From: Atkinsonella hypoxylon
Lineage: Eukaryota; Ascomycota; Sordariomycetes; Hypocreales; Clavicipitaceae
Length of the DNA stretch: 64,000 nt
Assembly (NCBI GenBank): GCA_000729835.1
Contig: JFHB01000129.1
Span: forward strand, 21,329-85,328
Reading direction: 5' to 3'
Positions 56,367-64,000 of the stretch are shown piece after piece. The notes under the pieces were generated by a model that was given only the letters and a program-made list of their open reading frames with translations, had not been told where the DNA came from and made no database searches. The position numbers and the translations under genes are program-made. Each line of letters opens with the position of its first letter. Within the stretch, counting starts at the first letter, position 1.

Positions 56367-56405
56367 TTCTTCTTCTTCTTCTTCTTCTTCTTCTTCTTCT
56401 TCTTC
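56367..56405. repeat. (TTC)13 trinucleotide repeat
   Basis: About thirteen TTC units, a pure pyrimidine tract continued by T-runs to about 56440. It lies in intergenic DNA. Confidence 0.95.
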
Positions 56406-56792
56406 TAACTTTTTTCTTTTTTATTTGTTCATTTTTTTTTTTTTCGTTTACACAGCGCCAGCACTTCCGATATACGTTTGATGGAATGAGGAGAATATAC
56501 CCTGATGAATTGTCATGCGCGTATGGGCAGAGAACTTTTTTTTTTTTGTTAGACACGATAGGTGTTATGTCCAGGGCAACAAGGCGGAGGACGATGTGCC
56601 TTGATGACCGCGTTTGAAGCTCAGATAATTGTATGTAACACCAGCCTCACCGACAGCTCTGTTGCAGATGTCTCCACATACAACCACCGCATGCTTCATG
56701 GGACCTCGATGTAGGGCAACTTTGCACAGACTACTCCGTGTTTTGGAAAGACTCCAATGTTCCCCCTGGATGTATGTAGCCTTAACAAGATT

Positions 56793-56826
56793 GGACTCCG
56801 ATTAGACTCCGATTAGACTCCGATTG
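56793..56826. repeat. 11-bp tandem repeat (GACTCCGATTA)
   Basis: Three contiguous copies of GACTCCGATTA, the last ending in GG. Confidence 0.9.
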
Positions 56827-57177
56827 GCGCGGGAATGCACCTAGATATGCGCAAAAGCGACGTCATGATTTGGACAGTACGGAGTATCGTGAAAGTTTGA
56901 AGCAACTATCGGCTCAAGGGTCGGCTGTGCAACCCGTGGTATTGCGAGCCCATCGACAGCCGCAGCATTTGGACATGCGTACGATATTGAGCCTACCACA
57001 CCTCATGCCAACATTGCTTATGAGAAACGGGCTGTAATACAAATAAGACGTACACCTTGGTACAGCAAGGTGACGCTCAAGTTCTTGGGCCGCCCAGCCA
57101 AGATCCTATCTAACGGGACTTGGGACATCAAGGTTGTTGCATCGGACGACGACTCTAGTCGCAGCTGGGAGCAGCCA

Positions 57178-57212
57178 CAGGGCACAGGGCACAGGGCACA
57201 GGGCACAGGGCG
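57178..57212. repeat. (CACAGGG)n 7-bp tandem repeat
   Basis: Five copies of CACAGGG lie in the upstream region of DPB4. All frames stay open across it, which lengthens spurious reading frames. Confidence 0.93.
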
Positions 57213-57663
57213 CATCAAGAAACCCGAACTGTTTAAACTGCGCTACTTCAGCAGATTCTGTCCTTCATCAAAGCATGGGAGGCTGTCTAGCCTTGCGATG
57301 CAGGCAGGGGTGGGCCAAACTCCCATGTTACCAGCCAGACCGCTTTACGCGTTCGAACCTCCGTGGGTACAGACAGGCACGCGCCGCGCGTCGCGGGTCG
57401 GGTCCAACGCCGGCATTCGAATTGACCTCTTCGACATCACCAACGCACTTCGAAAGCAGAAAGAAGCAACTCTACTCAATCACCAGCCCGTCCCTACCAG
57501 CCACGATAACGCCCAAAGGCACGATCCCAGGGCTCCACATAACAACCAGATCCGTAACGCCACCCCGTTCCAGCTCTAGCACCCTCACCTCACTTGCCGT
57601 CCACCATCATCGCCGGCCGCAGAAGCCTTTCCTCGCATCGCCCAGGCCGAAAACCCGACGGCC

Positions 57664-58928
57664 ATGCCTCCCCGGAAATCAGATCCAGCGGGTCCGCGCC
57701 GAAGCGACGTTGACGACAGCACGAGCGGTCCCGGCGCAGACGAATCGCACATGTCCGCGGGCGAGAAGAAGGAGAGGGAGAAGGACCACAAGGACGCCAC
57801 GACGATTGAGGTACGGGGGTGCCCTTGGACATTCGGTCGGAAAGACGTAGAGAGATGCTGATGAACCCAGGACCTGGCATTGCCCAAATCAGTCATCACG
57901 AGGCTTGCAAAGGGCGTCCTGCCGCCCAACACGCAAATACAAGCAAATGCCATCCTGGCCATGAGCAAAAGCGCAACCGTCTTTATAAACTACCTTGCCG
58001 CACAGTAAATAGAAACCCCTCATTCTGATTCTCGAAAATAATGTCCCCAGTCAGTCAATTCACACCTTGGGAAGCCCATTCCAAGATGCAATTGACAGGG
58101 GTTTTTTTTTCTGTTTTTTTTTTTTTTTTTTTTTTCATGGCAAAAAAAAAAAAGAAGAAAGAAGAAAGAAGAAAGAAAGCAAGAAACATAGTGATTCAAG
58201 CCAAGAAACTAACTGCGAAACCCTCCTCCTCCCCGTCCCAAAAAAAAAAATAAAGCGCCAACGAAAACACAACCAACGTCAACAAAAAAACCATTTCCCC
58301 CGCAGACGTATTCAAGGCCCTCGACGACGTCGAGTTCTCATTCCTTAAAAAACCACTCGAAGCAGAGTTTGCCAGTCCGTAGCTTCCCCGGACCAGAATC
58401 AAGTTCTTTTTCAAAAAAAAAAAAGAGGCATCGTAATGCATTGAAGGCGAATTGACAAAAAGATCAGAAGGGTCTTTTCCCCCCCTCCCCCCTTCAACAA
58501 AAACAATGATGAACAAGAGAAGAAGAAGGGAAAAAAGCTGATTCAGGGCGAAAATTTTTTTTTTAGAATTCAACCAGATACAAACTGAGAAGCGCACAAA
58601 CTACCGCCAAAAGACCAAGACCAAGACCGACGGCGACGACACCGAAATGGCTGACACGACGGTTTCTTCAGAGCGAGACGCTGGACCTTTGGCGAAGAAG
58701 GCACGGGTGGATGGGGCTGTTGCTGAAGAGGATGCTGAGACGGAAGAGGAGGTCGATGCGCGGGATGATGAGGACGAGGACGATGAACAAGTGGGTGAGG
58801 AGGAGGAAGAGGCGGAAGAGGAGGAGGAGACGGCGCGGGAGAGTGGTGAGGAAATGCAGGATGCGCTGGAAGAAAGAGTTGTTCGGGAGGATGGCGACGA
58901 GGCGCTGGATGGGGACGAGAGCGATTAG
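57664..58928 (+). CDS. DPB4: DNA polymerase epsilon subunit Dpb4 / POLE3 histone-fold protein
   Basis: Four exons (57664-57810, 57871-58004, 58256-58374, 58567-58928; phases 0, 2, 1) give 253 residues. A charged N-terminal extension precedes the histone fold, about residues 50-125: DLALPKSVITRLAKGVLPPN, then QANAILAMSKSATVFINYLA, HANENTTNVNKKTISPADVF and KALDDVEFSFLKKPLEAEF. This is the CBF/NF-Y-type fold of Dpb4/POLE3. The tail is almost purely Glu/Asp, as in family members that double as histone chaperones. Dpb4 pairs with Dpb3 in Pol epsilon and with Dls1-like partners in ISW2/CHRAC remodelling. Introns 2 and 3 (251 and 192 bp) are full of A- and T-runs, and intron 2 ends in an unusual AAATAAAG acceptor. 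It converges on the Swp82/Snf59-like gene. Confidence 0.9.
58101..58180. repeat. T-run/A-run inverted tract inside DPB4 intron 2
   Basis: A T9-C-TG-T25-class run is followed by CATGGC and an A12 run with GAAA units. In the pre-mRNA the U-run can pair with the A-run, leaving a six-base loop. Confidence 0.7.
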
Positions 58929-60486
58929 GTGATATGGAATACAATGCGTATATTATGTTGAAGAGAGAATGGTCGGACAAATTTACGAGTTATTTGAGAC
59001 GTATACTATGCGAAGAGAATGCCCGGTGTCAAGTGAGCATGTTCACACGTTATTGAATGTGTAGTGTAGACCATGTTGAGAGAATGCCCGGTGTCAAGTG
59101 AACATGTTTACAAGTTATTCAATACGTACACCATGTTGAGAGAATGCCCAATGTCAAGTAAACATGTTATATAAGACATGGACAAACCCAGCAAGTCAAC
59201 TTCAGCAGTCACGTTCATCGCCCCTCACCAAGGCAAGTAAGCATAAAAAAAAAGCATGCTTGTCATAACTAGAAGGAGCCCTTACAATCGAATTGAAAGT
59301 AGATAGATTCAAAGAATAAATCCCCGGAAAACACAAGTCCGTCACTAAATAGGCAGTAAGGAAAAAAAAAAAAATAGAAAATAGAAAATAGAAAATAGAT
59401 TAAAAAAAAAAAAAAGACGTGTCCAAATCGCCTAGCCAAATATTCCCACGCTCCCTCTGATGCACATGACAGTACCAACAGGACGAAGGACAACAAGGCC
59501 ATTGGCCGTTACACAAGAGACAAGATTCACGCAAAGGAGAAAGAGAAACATGGCGGTGCCAGATTCGAAGATAGACAGGAAAACGTTGAAGCAAGACAAT
59601 ACCCATGACGTAAACAAGCGTCCGTTGACCCCTTTCACACCTGGGTATTACATAATTTCTCGGTCTCCCCGAACATATAGAAAGAAACTGGTTTGACCGA
59701 AAAGCACTGAGTGGTTCCGACATGGTCCTCAAGAAAACAAGTATCGAGGTCCAAAGACAAAAGGCTAAGGAGAAAAGGATCCCCCGGATTTGCGTTGCAA
59801 AGTCGTGTAGCAAAGACATCATCCATTCATCCATGAAACGATGAGAAGCGGGAAAAGAAAATTTGGTAACCCATTTCTGTCGTCAGGCCTCACAGCTCAG
59901 ACAACCCTCGCGCGGGGAAGCAGGCTGGATAGCAAGTATTTCCTGCCAAGAAAACGCAATTGTTCATTTTAAAACAAAGGAGGAAAAGGCGGTCGTGGGT
60001 GAATGGTCGAGGCGCAGAGTAGAAAAGTGAACGTCGTGGTACGAAAACAGAAAATGCCTCATGGATGGATACTTTCAAATTGTATCCGACAGAGTGGGAA
60101 AACCGTGGGTTTCCGCAAACGCAAGAAAACAGAGGCCTGGAACCAGCAAAGAGCAAGCAACAAGGAGTATGAGAAGTAAGTGTACCAGCCGCCCGACTCC
60201 TCTATCCAGTCCCGGCCAAAATGCTACATAGTTTTAAAGGGACTTAAAAAGTCCAATCAGGATCATAGCCTCCCCAACCGGTCTGTATACTTGGGTATCT
60301 GGGATGCTGTCTGTGAAAGGAAGTCACATGAAAATAAAATAAAAAACCGAAAGGAGAAAAAAGCCCGACGGAAGGAATTTCCAACACAGGCCTGGTACTC
60401 AAAAGGCTTTTCTTGAACGACTTTTCGCCCTCTTGCAGTCAAGAGAGGTTCGGAAAGCCTTCAAGAGCAACTTGAACAGGCAGGCT
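58929..60486. other. Convergent region downstream of DPB4
   Basis: 1.56 kb between the DPB4 stop and the stop of the minus-strand CRC-domain gene. The first 250 bases are a degenerate 60-bp tandem array. The remainder is A-rich on the plus strand (runs at about 59360-59416), consistent with U-rich 3' UTR of the minus-strand gene. Short frames here show no conserved features. Confidence 0.5.
58936..59178. repeat. Degenerate ~60-bp tandem repeat in the DPB4 3' flank
   Basis: Four copies, best aligned on GAGAATGCCCGGTGTCAAG (59017, 59084 and 59140 regions; the first copy reads GAGAATGGTCGG at about 58965). Each is followed by CATGTT-ACA-GTTATT and ACGTA-ACCATGTTGA. Copy lengths are roughly 58-66 bp and divergence is highest in the first copy. 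The array starts within ten bases of the stop codon. Confidence 0.85.
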
Positions 60487-63038
60487 TCACTGAGGCTGTT
60501 GAGGTTGTGCCCACCACTGAGGCGGTGGCGAGTGCTGGCCCGACCAAGCCTGTGATACCTGCGGCCCACCAGGGGCGCTCTGAGACATGTATTGACGTGG
60601 CGTCTGGTCCGCAGGATACATACCCTGGCTTGCGCCATACTGCATACTACCCATGCCTGGAAAGGGCATATTTGGTTGAAGCTGGCCTGCACTCGGCTGC
60701 CGAATATGGGAGGCCGGGGACTGTGAAGGGTGAGGTGCCTGGGACTGCGTCGTATAACTACCATAGTTGTTGTGAGGACTATGGGTATTCTGTGACCACA
60801 TGGCCTGATTGGGCTGGTAATTATATGCACCCGAGGTTGCTTGGTTCATACTGCCACTGCCTGCAGACCCTGAACAAATCAGAAATTAGCCACGAGTCCT
60901 TGTGTGCTGAAACAACATAGCGTTTCAGAGAAGACGCCCACTCATTGTTCATTGCGTTCGGCCATGGACCTGGTCAATGGGGAGCAAGGATGCAGGGCAG
61001 GGGAGGGAGAGAAAAAAAAAAAAAAAAACCAAGGGGGGAAGAAGGATGAATAGAACTGACCGAGTGTGTTTTGAGCGTGAATAGACTGTGAATAAGGCGC
61101 TGCAGTCATCATCATCTGAGGGCTCTGCGATGACACCACCGACTGCTGGACACCGGTAGTCGTGGTATGGGGCGAACTCGATGGTCTGGTGGTGGCAGCC
61201 GTCGTGTCTGTAGATCCTGCCGTAGGGTTCAGCGTGGACGAAGCTGGCTGCTCGTGCGAACGACGCCATATTCCTTGCAAGTAGTCGCCTCGCATGTCGC
61301 GTTGCTGGTTGACGGATCTGTTGAATTCGGCAGCATGGTGAGCCTGAGAATGAATCTCTCCCAATGGGGATGGTCTGGACTGGTCCTGGTACGGTGGCCC
61401 AGTGATTTCCTGGCGAGGACCGCCTTTGATGATCCCACTAAAGTCCCTTGGGCGAGTGTCGCCCAACTCTGCCCCAACAGTTAATCCCGGCATTCTTGCA
61501 ACGTTTCCAGGTGGCGCTCCCATCATACCTGCTTGGACTAGATGTGTTGGAGGAGCACCAGGATAGGGTCCAGGAGTGTTATTGTAAACAATTTCAGTGT
61601 GAGGTCCGCTCATGAGAAGATTGTTCTGAGCCTCGGCAGCCTCCCGGGCCTTTGCGGCACCTGGTCGCTTTTCGCCGGCCAGATCTGCTTCCGTGAATCC
61701 TTGCTTGCGAGCCTTGGTCTCCCAGTAGTCGTCCCTTACCCTTCGTCCATTATCAATCACGCGGCTCCCAAACTGTCGAAACATGGACCTGGCCGTCACG
61801 ATGGCAATCTGTCTCGAACGGTACGAAAATGGCAAAATTTCCTGCTGGACAAGGTCATCCTTCTCGGCCTGGCTGGCAATGATCTTGAAAAGCGACCTGT
61901 TTTTGTTGAACAACAGATAAGAGTCGCGGTAGCCCAGCACTCTCGCACACTCCGTAGCAAGCATGAAAAGCTTGTCTCCTCTGTTGGGCACCAGAAAAGT
62001 CCGGCATCTATACGTGCGGTTTCCGAGGAGTTGACCATTGGCCATGACCTTCTTCTCGCCAAATTCGTCTATTTCTCTCGGCAAATATTCATCTCCAGCT
62101 TGATTCAATTGGTCTGTGGTGTGGTCTCGGACGGTTGGTAATGCCTTCACCGTAGATTTTGTCGGGGTTGTCTTGGGAGGTGCGCCTGCTTGGGTCGAGC
62201 TGTACGCTGGTGTCGCCTGGTTTGGTAGAGCAGAGCTTTGAGATCGGGGAGTCTGAGGTGGCGCTCCGGTCTGGTTAGCCCCAGATGTGGGTGGCTGCCC
62301 CGAAGTCTCGGTTGACTTCATTGGCTTTATTCGCTTCGGCTGAGGCGGAGATGTCACTGTGATACAAACAAGTAAGATTAGTTAGCGCCATGCTTTAATC
62401 CCCGAGCCGGAAATCCGAAAAGTGCATTTTTCAAAAGACTGCCACAAAAAAAAAGGAAAAAAAAAAAAAAAAAAACAAGGCATTGCAACCGGCACGTCGT
62501 CACGCCGGCATAGGCCGTCTGTCCTGGACGATGCTTCAAAGTCACACAGCGCGGAGAGATGGAAGCCAGAAATTGCGCTCCCGTTCCCGAAATCATATGG
62601 TGGCGCACAACAGCACTACGCGTGGTAGCGCAAGTTACGCGAGACCTGCCACGACATACCGTCATCACCGGACTGCAGAATGTAACGAGAGTCTGAAGGC
62701 CGGTCCCGCTTCAGGCCACGAAGCGTCGAGGTGGATAGGGCTGTCAAGAGATCATGGTCAGCATCGCGATCAATGCGCCGATTTCGATGCCAGTTTGGGC
62801 GGCGCGGGACAAGGGCGAATCCTCTCGACCACGTAGCGGCGCGAGTCTAGGTGCGCAGAATAGACAGGCTGGCTGTGTGCGACCACGTCCAAGAGAGTTG
62901 ACGTTGCTCGAGAGTTTGCGCACGCCATTTTCCAAGCCTTGAGATGTTGATGGCGGGAAGAAGAAACCGACCTGGAGAACTGAGAGCGGCAGGGTAAATC
63001 GTTTCGCTTTCCGCGCTGTTTGGCTGTCCAGCATACAT
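60487..63038 (-). CDS. Second CRC/Rsc7-domain protein (Swp82/Snf59-like)
   Basis: Exons 62740-62660, 62356-61061 and 60869-60487 are secure (frame-preserving). The best first exon is 63038-62972 (MYAGQPNSAESETIYPAALS...), which ends in phase 1 at AG|GTCGGT, giving 608 residues, but this start is tentative. The N-terminus reads LRGLKRDRPSDSRYILQSGD and is Pro/Thr/Gln-rich. The CRC domain follows: GNRTYRCRTFLVPNRGDKLFML, VLGYRDSYLLFNKNRSLFKII, IAIVTARSMFRQFGSRVIDNG. The last 250 residues are Gln/Ser/Pro/Met-rich and end SPPPQWWAQPQQPQ. It aligns by eye with the RSC7 product of this window along the domain but lacks the AT hooks. In yeast and fission yeast the non-RSC member (Swp82, Snf59) belongs to SWI/SNF; assignment here is inferred. 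Confidence 0.8.
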
Positions 63039-64000
63039 GACAAAGGGGCCAGCCAGGCCACCGACAACAGCAACCGCGAAACTCGAAAGCAATGGCGGCG
63101 GCGGCGGCGACGGCGACGGCGACGTGTCGTGAAGTAGTTGGACTGAAAGGAGCTCAAGCATGTATGAGGGTGCGGTAGCGGCAGAGCAGCCTTGACCATG
63201 CAGATAGATGGTCGGGTAGGCGAGTGTGGGGCGAGTGTGGGGCCAGGGGGGAGCAGCAGTGGCTGGCAGCCAGCCAGCATAATAGACAGATGCGCCAGAC
63301 ACGTTCAGTGCTGCCAAGGAAAGTCGACGGCGATGGGATACGGGTTTGGTTCATTGCTTCGGGCAACTGGGGCCGTGCCAGGTACAAACCATGCATGCAT
63401 GCGAGCTCACGAGCGAGCGCGGCGCGGCGCGCAATCGGGGATGGGCCCAAGAACAGCCGGCGCCGGCGCAGGCGTGGACGTGGGCGTGAGCGTGGGCACA
63501 AGGACAGGGACGCTCCCCAGGCAGCAGAAGAAGGCCCCGCAAAACGCGAGAGATGATGACGAGAGCAAGAGAGAGGGGGGGAGGGAAGGTGATCAAGATA
63601 AAAAGAGGCAAATTTGGAAATATTAGATGGAAATTGATAAAAGCAAAAAAAAAAAAAGGAAAAAAAGGAGAGAACTGGGGTGAGAAGAGACGCGGATGTT
63701 TTCCCATTTACCTTTTGTGTAGGGCCTTGGCGCTGGCGCAGGAGAGCGCGTGTGCGACAACGGCAGCGGTCGCAACGGGATGCGATGCGCAAAAGTCGAA
63801 GCGTTCTTTGCCTGCTGCAACTTCAGTACAAGGAGTAAATTATCGCTTTCCAACCTGCAGACACAGTGGCGACGATGGCGACGAGCGCGCGTTGTGCGGA
63901 GCTAGAGTCACCGAGCAGCAACAGATGCGCGCCGCAACCGACTGCCTTGCGTGCGTGCTTGGACGAGTCTTGAATCCAGAGATGTGTACGAGAGCGAGAG
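63039..64000. other. Right-edge upstream region
   Basis: Likely promoter and leader of the minus-strand CRC-domain gene. It holds a CGG/CGA trinucleotide array (about 63090-63123), GC-rich GCGCGGC runs near 63418-63475 and an A-run at about 63645-63666. No ATG-initiated frame with conserved character is seen on either strand. Confidence 0.45.

Larger units (their letters stand above)
55933..57663. other. Intergenic region upstream of DPB4
   Basis: 1.7 kb. It includes a (TTC)n array (56367-56405) followed by T-runs, a three-copy 11-bp GACTCCGATTA repeat, a TACGGAGTA motif (56878-56886) and a five-copy CACAGGG array. The frame 57070-57579 crosses that array and has no family resemblance. The last few hundred bases are the likely DPB4 promoter. 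Confidence 0.5.

Noticed and set aside
57070..57579. A 169-codon plus-strand frame upstream of DPB4
   Set aside because: It is kept open by a CACAGGG tandem array, shows no family similarity, and occupies the DPB4 promoter position.
62754..62942. Alternative starts for the Swp82/Snf59-like gene (ATG at 62928 minus, or an exon near 63712-63853)
   Set aside because: The first needs a very weak GTCCCG donor. The second has no ATG in frame before a stop. The exon 63038-62972 fits phase and an AG|GT donor better, though it is still unproven.

Overview
The window is nuclear DNA of a filamentous ascomycete (Pezizomycotina, most likely a sordariomycete). The evidence is short GT-AG introns of about 50-250 bp with CTGAC-type branch points, gene spacing typical of moulds, and fungal versions of conserved proteins: a COT-1 type NDR kinase, a fungal Erg26, TIM54, and both an Npl6/Rsc7 and a second CRC-family remodeller subunit. 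I recognise 19 protein-coding genes. There are no rRNA genes, no convincing tRNA genes, no CRISPR arrays and no intact transposon. No species-level call is possible from sequence alone.

Left part (1-31 kb), gene-dense. It holds ERG26 (sterol C-4 demethylation), a conserved hypothetical whose 5' end looks frameshifted, a mitochondrial HMG-box protein divergent from proteasome subunit beta7 (PRE4), GFA1 (hexosamine/chitin precursor), a 4.5 kb AT-rich gap with transposon-like debris, RPT4 (26S ATPase), PYM (Mago-Y14 partner), QCR9 (complex III) with a GC-AG intron, UBR1 (N-recognin) and RSC7/NPL6. PRE4, RPT4 and UBR1 are all parts of the ubiquitin-proteasome N-degron route and lie within about 21 kb.

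Middle (31-39 kb). A small two-exon gene (31736-32135) encodes a secreted 112-residue precursor with regularly placed Kex2-type dibasic sites, the best candidate for something undescribed. About 7 kb without a recognisable gene follows, crowded with short palindromic motifs, until the Clg1-type cyclin.

Right part (39-64 kb). This holds the CLG1-like cyclin, a FAM192A/Fyv6 spliceosomal factor, TIM54 divergent from COT-1 kinase, SF3A2/PRP11, a 6 kb gene-poor and repeat-rich stretch, a single-pass membrane hypothetical, DPB4 (histone-fold subunit of DNA polymerase epsilon) and, on the minus strand, a second CRC/Rsc7-domain protein (Swp82/Snf59-like).

Exon models were built by hand from reading-frame continuity, splice consensus and remembered family conservation. 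Boundaries given in the entries preserve the frame throughout. The least certain 5' ends are those of the gene at 4008 and of the Swp82/Snf59-like gene.
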